Positions 47,165-60,999 of a stretch of DNA of 64,000 bases are shown here, in pieces. The notes below the pieces were generated by a model. That model saw only the letters and a list, made by a program, of their open reading frames with translations. It made no database searches and was not told the origin of the DNA. The stretch is taken from assembly GCA_028564925.1 (NCBI GenBank), contig CM053034.1:93319626-93383625 (forward strand). Direction: 5' to 3'. Position 1 is the first letter of the stretch. The number at the start of each line of letters is the position of its first letter. This stretch comes from Lithobates sylvaticus. Lineage: Eukaryota > Chordata > Amphibia > Anura > Ranidae. The translations under genes were made by a program, and so were the position numbers.

Positions 47165-47302
47165 ATGAAGATGGGGATGAGGAAGCTGCACATCAGATGG
47201 ATGTCTAAGAGCTCCTGGAAGCTGGTGAGATTCTCTCCAAACTACCAAAGGATTTTTATGAGCAAATCAAGAGTGACTTTCTAGACGAATCTGGTATTGA
47301 TG
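47165..47302 (+). pseudogene. ckap5: CKAP5/XMAP215-like exon (TOG1-TOG2 linker), with stop
   Basis: After a pyrimidine-rich CAG acceptor (47162-47164) the frame gives EDGDEEAAHQMDV, a TAA stop, then [20 protein letters not shown]. Vertebrate CKAP5 reads DGDE...[27 protein letters not shown] at the start of TOG2, so the stop replaces the Tyr codon before ELLEA and lies between matching residues on both sides. After about 47270 similarity fades, and a TTAA MITE enters at 47303. Residues corresponding to roughly 75-235 of CKAP5 are absent between this exon and the one at 42570, so exons have been lost. Confidence 0.8.
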
Positions 47303-47314
47303 TTAAAGTGGAAG

Positions 47315-48660
47315 CATGGGCGTAGCATAAGGGATTGCAGGGGTCCCAATCGCAACCCTGCCATTAGCTCCACGGGGCTCCAGCAGCCTCCCTGTTTAAA
47401 TTATCATATCCTCCACAAAGTCCAGCTCTGATCTGCCCTAGGGCCCCACAGCCACGCTCCAGTACGGGGGTTCTACTTCGACTTCTACAGTCCACACCCC
47501 TCCAGTGTCATTGGCTAGGGAGAAGCTGTGAGGCATTTCTTGAATGGAGAGGAGCACGAGGTGAGAACAGCCCAGGATGGGGAAGGGTCTGTGCTGTGTG
47601 CTGGCAACATGGAATGGTAACCGTGCTTAGTGAGGCAAGAGGAGGAGAGTGCCGTCCTATAGCCACGATGGGACTGATGTCACTGGTGAGGTAAAACACT
47701 GCTCAGTGTCTTCTAGTCACCAGCTGGGATTCTCTGTACCCCCCCCCCCCACTCAGAATGTCCGCTTACCCCACTTCCCTGACAACTGGGGAAAAGACAC
47801 ACACCTCCGGGAGGTGACCTTCCCCCAACACCTGCCAACACTGACAGAGAAACCTTCAGAAATTGCTAAAACAAATCCCTTAACACCTCATCAGGGGGCC
47901 CCTGAAGGGCTACAGTCTCCAGATCTTATGTCACATGGCTTTGCCCTCCCAGATCTAAGTTGCAGCCCCCCCCCCCCCAAAGCCCCCTGACCACCTCCTC
48001 TGCCCTGGATACTATGCCCGGCTGATGAGCTCCTTTCCGATTACAGCACTCTATACTGCTCCTCCTCCGCAGGGCTGAAATCACATTCCTTTACAACACA
48101 TATCAGGGCAGATGTGCCTGAGTGCAGTTAGCCATGATCTGCACAGGGTTTATCTGCCTACTGCAAATACACTGCCATTCTGACCAGAGAACTTCACAGG
48201 TCAGAAAGGCAACATAAAAGGCAGAGACACCCTGTGAAGACTGAGAGACTGTGTGAAAATGAATGGGATTTCAGCCCTGTGTAGTGTGTGTGTGTGTGTG
48301 TGTGGGGGGGGGGTAGGAGCTGTATACAGTGCTGGGATGGAAAAGGAGCTCTGCCAAGTGACCTGCCAGGGGTCCCTGTCCTCTGATTCTCCAGCGGTGA
48401 CCCCTGTCCTCTGATTCTCCAGCTGTGATCCCTGTCCTCTGATTCTCCAGCGAGGATCCCTGTCCTCTCATTCTCCAGCGGTAATCCCTGTCCTCTGATG
48501 TAAAGAGGAACTCTGGGTACTCAAAACTATTAAGCCACTTTGAGTATCTTGGTGTGCGGTGGATGTATCTGCACGCACGGTGGAAGTGGTGGGTGGTAAT
48601 AGGGGGGGGGGGCCAGGTCAACTTTTGCATCGGGCCCACAAGCTTCAAGCTACGCCTCTG
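47315..48660. mobile_element. hAT non-autonomous element, perfect 8-bp target duplication
   Basis: AGTGGAAG lies at 47307-47314 and 48661-48668. The tips catgggcgtagcataa and aagctacgcctctg are inverted repeats of the CAGRGGCGTAGC type. The 1346-base body contains a TG run (48287-48303), a G run and a 28-bp tandem repeat. It has no transposase frame. Confidence 0.85.
48370..48500. repeat. 28-bp tandem repeat inside the hAT element
   Basis: Four to five units of ccctgtcctctgattctcca plus gcggtgat. Confidence 0.9.
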
Positions 48661-48875
48661 AGTGGAAGTAAACTCTTCTATCTTTTTCAGCCAAGAAAGC
48701 TGCTATCTTGGCCTGTTTAATCTTCAACTGCCATGGTGCTGCACATGTGATCAGTTATGATTCCAGCCATTGGATAAGTTGAGAACACAACCAATGTGAC
48801 AGTTAGCATTCCTGGCATGCCAGGAATGTAAATGTTTTTTGAAACTGTTATATCGGGGGTTTACTTCTGCTTTAA

Positions 48876-49365
48876 CTAAGCATGCTAAATAAGCATCACC
48901 TTTACTGTACTGTGAATGTGTCACTGCTGCCAACCAAGGTTCTTGGAGCCTGTGACCACTGTAAACGGTATCAGGATGGAGAGCAGAAGCAGATTACATT
49001 CCCCAATCTGCTCCGTTATCAGCGATCCTTCAAGTGCTCAGTTGGTTTAGAGCAGTCAAACTCCTGTTTAAAAAGCTGGGTTAAAAGCCAATCAAGCACA
49101 GTTCTGTGATTGATCAACTAAAATGAAGGGCAGGAGACACATGGGGCAGGGCGGGTGGCTTTCTGGTCTTCTTGTAATAGCCATAAAGTAAATCTGCTAA
49201 ATTTTTTAATAACCAAAAAAATTTCAAAGCAACCCAGTCGCCTCACAGACATATGAATGCAAGCTTTACACAAGGTATGGGCATGTATGCAAAGGCCGCG
49301 CATATTGGGGATCACTGTGGATGTCAGAGTGAGAGCAATAATTCTAGAGCCATAATTCAGTGTTC
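48876..49365. other. No gene recognised
   Basis: 49200-49365 (acagacatatgaatgcaagc, gggcatgtatgcaaaggccg, gtcagagtgagagcaataat) is related to 40385-40485, a family B-type piece. The rest is unassigned. No further CKAP5 exon was found. Confidence 0.4.
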
Positions 49366-49998
49366 TAACTGCTTGCTGACCAGCCACCGCAGTTTTACTG
49401 TGCCAGAATGGCACGGATGGGCGAAACGACTTTACCTTATGTCGCCTCGCCTTTTGGCCACTAGGGGCAAGCGCGCACTCCCGCAGCATGTGCCTGGTGC
49501 CGATGTGAGTGCACCCGCGATTACTCGTGACAGAGAGCGAGAACTGGGAACTGGGAATCCCTGTTCTTTCAGGGGAGTAGAGAGAGATCGTGTGTTCATA
49601 CTAAGTATGAACACCGATCTATCTCTCCTCCTAGACAGTCCCATTCCCCCTACTGTTAGAACACACCTAGGGAACACAGTTAACCCCTTGATTGCCCCTT
49701 AGTGTTAACCCCTTACCTGCCAGTAACATTTATACAGTAATCAGTGCATTTTTATAGCACTGATCGCGGTATGATTGTCAATGGTCCCAAAAATGTTTCA
49801 AATGTGTCCGATCTGTCCGCCGCAATATCGCAGTCCCAGATAAAAATTGCAGATTGCTACCATTACTAGTAAAAAAAAAAAAAAATAATAATAAAAATGC
49901 CATAAATCTATCCAATATTTTGTGGACGCTATAACCAATCAATATACGCTTATTGTGATTTTTTTTTACCAAAAATATCTAGAAGAATACATATCGGC

Positions 49999-51092
49999 TT
50001 AACCACCTGATTACTTTGCACTTAAACCCCCCTCGTGACCAGACCAATTTTCAGCTTTCGGCGCTGACGCACTTGGAATGACAATTGCGCGGTCATACAA
50101 CACTGTACCCAAATGAAATTTTTTCCATTTTTTCCCCACAAATAGAGCTTTCTTTTGGTGGTATTTAAAAAAAAAAAAATCATGTTTAATAGTTTGTTAT
50201 AAAATTTTGAAAACAGGTAATTTTTCTGCTTCATTGATATGCGCTGATGAGGCGGCACTGGTGGGCACCGATACGTGGCACTGGTGGGCACTGATAGGCT
50301 GCACTGGTGGGCACTGATAGGCTGCACTGGTGGGCACTGATAGGCTGCACTGGTGGGGACAGATAAGTCGGTACTGATGGGCACAACAAAGATGGCACTG
50401 ATGGGCAAGGATGGGTGGCACGGATGGGTGGCACGGATGGGTGGCACGGATGGGCACTGATGGATGGCACTGATAGATGGCACTGATGGGCACTGATAGA
50501 TGGCACTGATAGGTGGCACTGATAGATGGCACTGATGGGCACTGATAGGTGGCACTGATGGGCACTGATAGGTGGCACTGGTAGGGGACACTGATGAGCA
50601 CTGGTAGGGGACACTGATGAGCACTGGTAGGTGACACTGATGTGCAGCACTGGCACTGTGGGCACTGACAGATGGCACTGGGGGCACTGACAGATGGCAC
50701 TGGGGCACTTTTATTAGTAATGGTGGGCACCATGGACCCTGGGCATATTGCAGTGAGAGGGACTGATGTCCCTCTCACTGCCGCCAGTGATCGGCTTTTT
50801 TTTTTTCTCCTTGCGCTGTCAGAGCGAGCAGGAAAAAAAGCCGATTACCGCCTCTGTTACTGTCACATGATCAGCTGTCATTGGCTGACAGCTGATCACG
50901 TGGTAAGGGGTTTACTCGGATCTGTGATCCAGCGAGTCTCACAGACTCGCGGATCACAGAGCGCGCCGCGCGCGCCCTTCAGGGGGCGCGCAGGCAGCTC
51001 GTTGCCGGGACGACGTCAATAGACGTCGTCCCGGCACAACAGATCCGCGCTGTAGCCGTCATTTGGCTATGGCGCGGATCTCAGGCGGTTAA
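49999..51092. mobile_element. Family D TTAA element nested in family A
   Basis: TTAACCACCTGATTACTTTG at the left and TCTCAGGCGGTTAA at the right, TTAA on both. Inside are a conserved aatgacaattgcgcggtcat block (shared with 17710), a minisatellite (50250-50705) and a GC-rich right half with strong stems (ctgtcattggctgacagctg, 50874-50893; gggacgacgtcaatagacgt, 51007-51026). Confidence 0.8.
50250..50705. repeat. GGCACTGATGGGCACTGATA minisatellite
   Basis: About 35 units of 10-16 bases (ggcactggtgggcactgata, ggtggcactgatagatggca) within the family D element. Minus-strand frames (CHLSVPISAIYQCH) are repeat translation. Confidence 0.9.
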
Positions 51093-51417
51093 ACTGAGGA
51101 AAAAATGTGTTTTTTGTTTTTTTTTTTAATTTGGGATATTTATTATAGCAAAAAGTAAAAGATATTATATTTTATTATAAGATTATATGTTTTTTTCAAA
51201 ATTGTCACTCTTCTTTTGTTTATAGCGCAGAAAATGTTTTAACCGCAGAGGTGATCAAATACCATCAAAAGAAAGCCCTATTTGTGGGGGGGCGGGGCGT
51301 CAATTTTGTTTGGGTACAGTTTCACATGACCACGCAATTGTCAGTTAAAGCAACGCTGTATCGCAAAAAATGGACTAGTCATTGTGCAGCCAAATCTTCC
51401 GGGGCTGAAGTGGTTAA

Positions 51418-51737
51418 AGGTCTTGTCTGTTGACAATTTTGGTCATCGTAGCTTCCCATTTTACAGGTGCATACAATGTTATGGCTTGACATAGTTGGTA
51501 TTTATTTACTCAATGCTCTTCTCTCTCCACCCCCCTATTTGGTTTGTGTGGGGGTTAACCCTTTTTTTGATAAATATTTTGTGCAAATGTTTTGAGACTT
51601 ACATTATAGCTGCCAGCATTGTATTCTACATGGCCACTGCTTTCAGAAAATATATAATTGTTTAAAAGTTTAAGTTATTGTTCTAGAAAAATAATTTTAA
51701 TGTGTAAAAAATATTTCTCTAGTCGTGAAGTGGTTAA
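51418..51737. repeat. Family B-like fragment
   Basis: Contains cttgacatagttggtattta, cagaaaatatataattgttt and ttctagaaaaataattttaa, and closes with GAAGTGGTTAA (51734-51737). Related to 40600-40928. Confidence 0.6.
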
Positions 51738-53009
51738 TATGCCAGTATTCAAACTGTATGAAAGTGATTGTAAACCTCATAAATGAAATATGAACAAAGC
51801 ATATTCCTCTACAGCAGGGGTAGGCAACCTTAGAGAGATGGAGATCTACTTGAACAATACTGATGAAGTCAAAGATCACCGGGCACAGTGTCCTGTTGTT
51901 AGGGCCGGTTCATACCAGAACGCAATGCCAGAAAGGCATGTTTCATGTGTGTTTCCTGCACCCTGTTCAAAACGCACTGCCTTTGTGATCTACTGTAGGT
52001 GATGATACATTTTTAACCCCAAATGTAGATCGCAAACGCAGTGGACACCAACAAAAAAAAGTATTATAAGAGAGTGTAGGGTTTGGGAGTGTGATAGGCT
52101 CAGATAGCAGGGTTCAGGAGTGCACTACGCTCAGAATGCAGGGTTCAGGAGTGCGTTGTGCTCAGAATGCAAGGATCAGGAGTGCGTTATGCTCAGAATG
52201 CAGGGTACAGGAGTGTGTTACACTCAGAATGCAGGGTTAACGAGTGTGTTCGCTCAGAATGCAGGGATCAGGAGTGCGTTGCGCTTATAATGCAGGGATC
52301 AGGAGTGCGTTATGCTCACAATGCTGTTCAATAATGATAGCGGCAGAGGCAGAGCTGGGGGGGGCAGAGAGAGGAGGACCGAGGGCACGGCAAGGGAGGC
52401 TGAGGGCAGAGAGAGAAGGCAGGGGTAGGAGACACAGACCCGTTCCCGGTCTACCTGTCACCTACCCGTGGTCGACAGGTAGCCCGCGATTGACGTGTTA
52501 TCAACCTCAGCTCTACAATGTCTACTCATCTCAGTTAAGAGCAGTAAGTATAATTTCTGTCTGCTGCTTCATTCGTCTGCTATCAGCATGAATCACTTCT
52601 GACAAGTTTTCCTGACTCCAAGAGAAAAAAGGACAGGGGAGGGACCTCCAGCTTATTAACAGCCTCAGCTTTGTTCCTGTGTGAAGGGGGGTCCCTTCCC
52701 TCCAATTAGCTCTTAGACCTCTCTTAACTGAGCTCCTGCAGAGTGTAACTTCAGGTCTCCGCCCCCTTTTTTGTTTTTTGTGACAACTCAGAGAAGCGTT
52801 ATAAATTTGTTGTGTATTCCTGGCAGGTAGCCGCCCTGGCCAGGAGAACACAGTGATTGTTACTAGCGGCTATAGCTGCTGCCAATTAATTGCATAAATA
52901 ATCCGTCATGCTGGTTGTTCATCGATCGACTTGGGTGGTACAATCAGCCAGCTCATACATACTGAACCGGCCGAGAGGCAAACTATGGCCGACTTATAGT
53001 GGTTATAAA
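51738..53009. repeat. Dispersed repeat interrupted by a hAT element
   Basis: gtgattgtaaacctcataaa and gaacaaagcatattc (51762-51806) continue after the hAT insert as ctctacaatgtctactcatc, tcagttaagagcagtaag and ctgctgcttcattcgtctgc. I recall this wording as one ranid repeat. No coding exon is seen. Confidence 0.5.
51815..52510. mobile_element. hAT non-autonomous element with inner minisatellite
   Basis: ctctacag (51807-51814) and ctctacaa (52511-52518) match at 7 of 8. The tips caggggtaggcaacctt and ttatcaacctcag are weak inverted repeats. It contains a 31-bp tandem repeat, about 52085-52325 (gggttcaggagtgcgttgtg, ctcagaatgca), of some eight units. Confidence 0.65.
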
Positions 53010-53756
53010 GCTTAATTTGAAAAAAACGCATTATTTTTTACATTTTGCTATAATAAACATCCCCACAAAATATATAAAAAAACTGTTTTTCCCCTCAGTT
53101 TAGGCCTACGTATTCTTCTACATATTTTTGATTAAAAAAATCACATAAGCGTTTTTTGATTGGTTAGCGCAAAAGTTATAGAGTCTACAAAATAGGGGAT
53201 AGTTTTATGCATTTTTATTAATTTTTTTTTTTCTAGTAATGGCGGCGATCAGTGATTTTTATCGTGACTGCGACATTATGGCAGACACATCAGAGACTTT
53301 TGGTGCTATTTTGGGACAATTCAAATTTATACAGCGATCAGTGAGATTAAAAATGCATTGATTACTGTGTAAATGTGATTGGCAGTGAAGGGGTTAACAC
53401 TAGGTGGTGCTGAGGGGTTAAGTGTGCCCTAGGGAGTGATTCTAACTGTGGGGGGGAAGGGCTGTGTGTGACACATCACTGATCATCGCTCCTGATCACA
53501 GGGAGCTATGATCAGTGCCAGTGTCACTAGGCAGAACGGGGAGATGCTTGTTTACATCAGCATCTCCCCATTCTTCCTCTCCGTGAGGCGATCGCGGGTA
53601 TCCCCGCGGACATTGAGTCCACGGATCCGTGGTCGGACTCACGGAGCTCGCGGCGCGCTAGCAAAGCCTTGCGATGTCACGTACAATAACGTGATTTCGC
53701 GCAGCGGAGCCAACCTGCTGCAGTAAAACTGCAGTGGCTGGTCTGCAAGCGGTTAA
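53010..53756 (-). mobile_element. Family A TTAA element, minus orientation, tail truncated
   Basis: The order is reversed: gctataataaacatccccac, cgtattcttctacatatttt, ctagtaatggcggcgatcag, gcagtgaaggggttaacact, then the GC-rich front, closing GCAAGCGGTTAA at 53756. The conserved tail beyond about 53010 is missing. Its left-end TTAA abuts the LINE. Confidence 0.75.
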
Positions 53757-55185
53757 TGAGGTTGAGAAATGCGAGACCTCCATCATTGCGACCTGCCATC
53801 AGTACTGACCTCGGTATTCTGTGTCTTTTGTAGTTCCAAGTGTATTGCAAAAGGTCGGATTGAAGTTTTTTCAGGTGTTTGTAGGGTACGGGTATGAGTA
53901 GTGTTTGGAATAAATATAGCAGCTTCGGGAGAATCGTCATTTTAATTGAAGCTATCCATCCTAGAAGGGAGATGTGGTGTTTTTTCCATTGGACTAGCAG
54001 GGATCTAATTGACCGGTAGGGGGGGGGGGGGCTTCTCTGGGTATAGGGTGTTGTATTTTGTTGTGATGTGTATCCCTAGATATTTCAGGGCGGTCGTTTT
54101 CGAGCTGTATGCGAAGTTGGTTTTTAATTGTGTGGTTTCAGTTCGGGAAATATTATGGGCAAGGCCTCTGATTTGGATGTGTTTATTTTGTATCCCGAAA
54201 GGGTTCCATAGTGGTCTAGTTCCGCGTGCACGTTCGGTAGGGATATGTGGGGTTGGGTCAGTGTGAGGATGATGTCTTCGGAAAAGAGGGAGATTTTAAA
54301 CTCTTTCCCCCTGACCGAGATGCCTCGTATGTCTGGGTTGTTGCGGATTGAGGCGGCAAAGGGTTCAAAGCAGAGTGCAAAGAGCAGGGGTGAGAGTGGG
54401 CACCCCTGCCTTGTGCCATTTGCCACTGAGTAAGGGGGGGGAAGGGTAAGGGGGGCCTGACCTGGGAGGATGGATTAGTATAGAGGTATCTAATCGCCCG
54501 CATGAAGGGCCCTCGAAATCCCATGTGGCGTAGTGTGGCGAACAGAAAGGGCCACCCTAGGCGGTCAAAGGCCTTTTCAGCATCCAGGTTAAGTAGCAAG
54601 GCTGCCGAGTTCTCTCTGTTCACCACGTCCACCAAATCTATCACTTTTCCAGTTTTGTTGCCTGCCTGTCTTAGTGGGACAAAGCCCACCTGGTCTTTAT
54701 GGATCAGGGAGGGAAGGATCGAGTTCAGGCAAGTCGAGAGCCATTTTGTAAAAATGTTAAGGTCTGAGTTCAATAGTGCAATAGGTCTGTAGTTAGCGCA
54801 TACTGAAGGGTCCTTGTCTGGTATTGGGAATAATGTGAGATAGGAACGCTGCATATCCGAAGGAATGGGGGTGTCCTGGAGAAAGGCGTTAAACAGTTTG
54901 CATATGTGGGGGAGTAAAAGAGGAAGAAAGGATTTATAATATTCATAGGGCAGTCCATCCGGGCATGGGGCTTTATGAGTGGGCAGGGAATTAATAGTCT
55001 TCAGAGATTGGGGAGTTTAGCGACATTAGATCATAGGGTTGGAGATGGGAGTATTGTTGCATGCGTCGGAAGAGTTCAGGGGAGGGGGGATTGCTGGGGA
55101 TGTCCTGTTTATTATAGAGGCCTTTATAGAAGTCAGCAAAGTTATGGGCAATCTCTGTGGGGTAGGATAAGAATTTGTGAATATC
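53757..55185 (-). mobile_element. L1/Tx1-type LINE piece, reverse transcriptase, minus strand
   Basis: From right to left: a linker before the polymerase (about 55180-54860, with CKLFNAFLQDTPIPSD), YRPIALLNSDLNIFTKWLST (54790 down), [55 protein letters not shown] (54420-54360), LFSEDIILTL where LFADDxLL is usual, and a thumb part ILPKLLYLFQTLLIPVPYKH ... TWNYKRHRIPRSVLMAGRND (53935-53780). Two frame changes are needed to read it and the polymerase YADD-type box is altered, so it is dead. It is cut on the right by the next LINE and on the left by family A. Confidence 0.85.
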
Positions 55186-55189
55186 TTAA

Positions 55190-56930
55190 GGCCTCAGATT
55201 TGCAGTCCATCCCGTCTGCGACCCTGGAAGAAATGTAAAGAGCAATCTCTATGGAAGAGCTGGGTGGAGTGATTGCTGCTTTGCCAATGGGTAAAAGCCA
55301 GGGACCAGACGGCTTTACTCTATAAAAAGTTTTGCTAAATTTTACTGGCCCCTCTTTGTAGGTACCTTAATTCCATCTCAGCTTAAAACCCATTGCCCCC
55401 AGAGGCATTGTTAGCCTATGTGACAGTTCTCCCGAAGCAGGGGAAGGACCTTCAGCATTGTGCCAGCTATAAACCCATCTCCCTCCTTAACTCTGACACT
55501 AAGCTCCTGGCTAAGATTCTTGCCCTTAGATTACAAGATCATATAGTAAAACTGATTTACCAGATCAAACAGGCTTTATGAAAGGTCAAGAGGCTAGAGA
55601 TAACACTATTCAAGCCTTGCATGTAATGTATTGTAGTAATTTCAATGGATGCTGAAAAAGCATTCGATAGGGTAGGGTGGGCGTTTATGGTCAGTTTTGA
55701 GGGAGAGGGGCCTGAGAGAATGGATGATGGGTTGGGAAATGGCATTATACGCAGATCCCAGAGCAAGGGTTAGAGTTAACGGTAGATTAACAGATTATTT
55801 TGAGATACGGAATGGGACTAGGCAGGGGTGTCCATTGTCCCCATTATTATTCGCTATGGCGCTGGAGCCCTTTCTGTGAACGATTAGGGGAAATAGGGAG
55901 GGGTATCTACATTAAAGGACCTGCAGACATGGAAAAGTTATACTCTGACATGGTGCGGCAGGGTAAACTGTCTTAAAATTATTATAATTCCTAGAATTAT
56001 TTACGTTTTACATACAGTACCTATAGCACTCCCACAGATATTCTTTAAACAGATACGAAGGGCATTTATGACGTTTGTGTGGGGAGATAAGCACCCTAGG
56101 CTGGCATATGAGATTTTGAGGAGACCTAATCGGGAGGGGGAGGGGGGCTTCCAGATATAGCGACGTGCTACAGAGCCATGGCCTTGGTGCGTATTATGAA
56201 CTGGTGTCATGACTCTGTTAGCAAACTTTGGGTGACTTTGGAAAAGACATTAGCAGGTAGGAACCTGGCGGGAGCCCCATGGATCTCAGCTTCCTATAAG
56301 GGTTTATCGGAATGGGTATCAACACTATCCATATGGGATAGAATGAATAATACTGGAAACAGAAGTTTAGATCAATGGGGAATGGATGGAAAGGGCAATT
56401 GTGCAGGAGTGGCCCCACAGGGCAAATTGTTACCCTTGGCAAAGTTAATTTTGACTCTAGGAGAAATACCAATGGCCATATGGAGATACTGTCAAATGGT
56501 GGATTTTTTTAATAAGTGGAAGCATCAGATAAGGCCAGCTACTTTTGAATTATGGTGTGCCAACATACCAGAGCCATGCCACATGTTGTCCTGAATGTAT
56601 AAATTAGTTCTGAGTGCCCAGTGTACAACAATTCCCTACTTTATTAGAGAATGGGAAAAAGAGATGGGACATAATTTCACATAAATTCACATAAATTCAA
56701 AGATTGATTAGGTCAACACACCATACTTCAATAAGCTCCCACATACAGGAAATGTCATATCAATTTTTGACAAGATGGTACCATACACCAGTTCGGTTGG
56801 CACAGATGTACCCATCGACAGATGTTAATTGCTGGAGGGATGCAACCAAAGGGGTTAATTTCTTAATTTAAAGTGGTTTTGCCCAAAGATCAAAGCATTT
56901 GGGAGGCAATAGCACCATAGATCAAAACAA
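55190..56930 (+). mobile_element. Second L1/Tx1-type LINE piece, plus strand, decayed
   Basis: Recognisable are GKSQGPDGFTL (about 55290), a degraded LPKQGKDLQHCASYKPISLL (55430-55490), [13 protein letters not shown] (about 55655), [20 protein letters not shown] (55812-55872), and toward the end CWRDATKGVN ... WFCPKIKAFWEAI (about 56832-56920), the CCHC-like C-terminal motif of L1 ORF2. Several frame breaks and deletions, including loss of the segment around the FADD box. It lies head to head with the minus-strand LINE. Confidence 0.8.
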
Positions 56931-56939
56931 TGACACTTA

Positions 56940-57240
56940 TGCGTACACACGAGCGGAATTTCCGTCAGAAAAATCTTGGATGGTTTTTCTGACGGAATTC
57001 TGCTCAAGCTTGGCTTGCATACACACGGCCACACAAAAGTTTGCTGAACTTTCGACCGTCAAGAACGCGGTGATGTACAACACTACGACGAGCCGTGAAA
57101 ATTAAGTTCAATGCTTCCGAGCATGCGTCGAATTGTTTCAGAGTATGCGTAGGAATTTTTTTTGCGTCGGAATTAGTAATCAGAATTTCCGATCGGAACT
57201 TTTTACGACCGAAAAATTGAGAACATGCTCTCAATCTTTT
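56940..57240. mobile_element. Harbinger-type MITE, copy 3, right end missing
   Basis: The left tip is tgcgtacacacgagcggaat after TTA (56938-56940). The interior matches copy 1 (gctcaagcttggcttgcata, aagtttgctgaactttcgac, gagaacatgctctcaatctt). It stops where the next repeat begins. Confidence 0.7.
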
Positions 57241-57448
57241 GAAATAATTTGGTACAGTAATGTAATCTGTAAGATTACAGTGTACTGTATGTGTAATGTG
57301 TTTTTCACTTTTTGAATTTGGCGCCGTGCTCTGTCCCCGTGCGTCGCAACGCTCGCAGGGAACGGAGCTCTGCACTGTGATAGATCGAGCCGAGTACACA
57401 GCCTGTGAACACAGCGGGAGGACGTCACAGGATCCTGGGGACAAGGTA

Positions 57449-59068
<1,620 letters not shown>

Positions 59069-59183
59069 TAAGTAACTTTGCCTGGATCCTGCGATGCGAT
59101 CCTGAGTGTGGCTCGGGGTTAACGCTTTTGGAAATGAAAATTCCCCCCCGAGCCACACTTAGGAATACCGCTAGGGAGGTTAA

Positions 59184-60999
59184 GAAGGACTTTCACGTTA
59201 GTCTTCTGCATGTTTGATAAACTATCCAAGTGCAGGGTCTGCTATTTGTCCAGGCACAGTAAACCTTTTTTCCTCTGTTTTCTTTTAAAAATAAAATATC
59301 CGCCTACAGTGTGTTTTGCCCATGTTATGGGGCGGATCTAAGAAATTCGGTAATACTTTTGTTACCCTCCCAAAATATTAAAAATACTGGTTGAACCTTC
59401 TGTACACTGCTATACACTTTCAAGCAAATTTTGCAATAAAAAATAGGGATATTTAGTTCACACATATTGCAATAGATGTTTAAGCTGGCCAACTGCGTCA
59501 AAGTGATACCTCTTTAGCCAGTCCTACTCTGCTTTGCACATACTAATGTGGACACAATGCCAACATGGGACAAACAGTCATAAAATGGGGGAGAGTTACA
59601 TGGTTTAGGTCTGGCCACTGGCCAGCAATACAATAGAAACAAGATATACCTGTGCTCAGATCCTAATAACGTGTACAGGTGTATATCTACCAGGTGCTAA
59701 AGGGGTGTGGTCACATATTAACACAAAAAATACTGGATGAACCCTCTGCAAACTGCTATACCCGTTCAAGCAAACAGGACACAGTCCCGCTGTTCTCTAT
59801 GGAGCGGTCGGATTGAAATGGACTGCCTGTCCGTTTCCATCCGACTGTCGTTCCAACCCACTGTTATCCGATCTGCCGGATGGATGGGGAATGGATCCCC
59901 CATCCATCTGTTTTGGCGAACAGGATCGGAACAGATGCAGATGGGTGACAGCAGACAAATGTCCACTGGCATCGGCCGCTCCATATAGAGCAATGGCTGG
60001 TCCGATGAGGTCTGCCTTTGTGTCCATTTTCTGCAATTTGGTTGTGACTTTTTTTTCTTTACTGCTGACCAAAAAAAATTGTCTTCATCTGTCACACTCT
60101 TCTTGGGCTGCAACATTGCTATGCTCTCTTTAATTCTCAGTAGAGTAGAGTACAAAGACTGTACGCCCTCTGTCAAAGTCAGATATGACGAAACGCGTAA
60201 GGGGTTGACTACCACAGCTTAACCGGAAGTGACGAGTGCGTTCCACCACCAGCTGATCCTGACCAGGAAGTGTTTGCGAACGCCGTGTAGATTGCACGAG
60301 CGAATGAGGGACAGCAGAATGGTGAATACACTCAATCCCTTTTACCATGCTTTATTGACTGTTTACATTGTACGTATATTGGAAGAAGGGTGCTTTGTAT
60401 TTGGGGATTTGTGAGTGTTTTCTTGTATTTTATTATCCCATTTGGAGTTTATCATACAATAGCCCCTTGATCTGACGATTGGAATTTGGTTAAAGGTTGG
60501 AATTTGGTTATAATTTAAAGCTGATTTCTTTGAATGTTCCGGTGAGTTTAACCCCCTGAGGGGTAGTGTGCCTCACGTGGTGAAGACTGGGAGTCGGTGT
60601 AGGGTGCACTTACTATTATCTAGGACCACCTATTAAGAATCAATTGTCATATCTTCATAAGCTTAATGTGGAGTTGGACACTAATTACCATCCAACGCTA
60701 GCACTGTTATAACATTGGACTGCTATATTTCATTGGACTGATCTTTGTGTTATTATATAATCATTTTATATTATAAATTTTAAACAGCTGCTGTTATTTA
60801 GAATTCCCTGCTGTTTAACATCAGGTGAATTTATCTATTTTTTATGATATACATTTGTTTGTGTCAATCATTCAGCTGACTTGGGAAGGGTAGTAGATAT
60901 GTAGTCTAGGCCGTAATTTGTACATCTTTTTATTATATTATAGAACAACTGTAACCTGATACAGTTCAATACAACTGAAAAAATACATATAGGTGGGAA
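59184..60999. other. No gene; dispersed repeats
   Basis: A 45-base direct repeat lies at about 59388-59433 and 59730-59776 (aaatactggttgaacctt, ctgctatacactttcaagca). 59790-60010 (gaacaggatcggaacagatg, ccgttccatccgactg-type motifs) is MITE-like. tatgacgaaacgcgtaaggg (60183-60202) is a dispersed-repeat motif. Open frames here overlap these repeats on both strands. Confidence 0.45.

Larger units (their letters stand above)
47303..48875. mobile_element. TTAA MITE split by a hAT insertion
   Basis: TTAAAGTGGAAG at 47303 continues after the hAT insert as taaactcttc (48669) and closes with gtttacttctgctttaa at 48875. The joined ends TTAAAGTGGAAGTAAAC and TTAAAGCAGAAGTAAAC are inverted repeats. Without the insert the MITE is about 220 bases. 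Confidence 0.8.
49366..51417 (+). mobile_element. Family A TTAA element split by a family D element
   Basis: The left tip is decayed (tctaactgcttgctgacc, 49366). The body runs through ttaaccccttacctgcc and ccattactagta to tatcggctt at 49999, where the insert begins, and resumes at aaactgaggaaaaaatgtg (51091) through the conserved tail to GCTGAAGTGGTTAA (51417). Confidence 0.8.

Noticed and set aside
50022-50778. Cys/Pro-rich minus-strand frames of 144-228 codons
   Set aside because: Minisatellite in the family D TTAA element.
53757-56930. Single LINE inverted by twin priming
   Set aside because: Both halves contain the same [14 protein letters not shown] block, so they are two copies.
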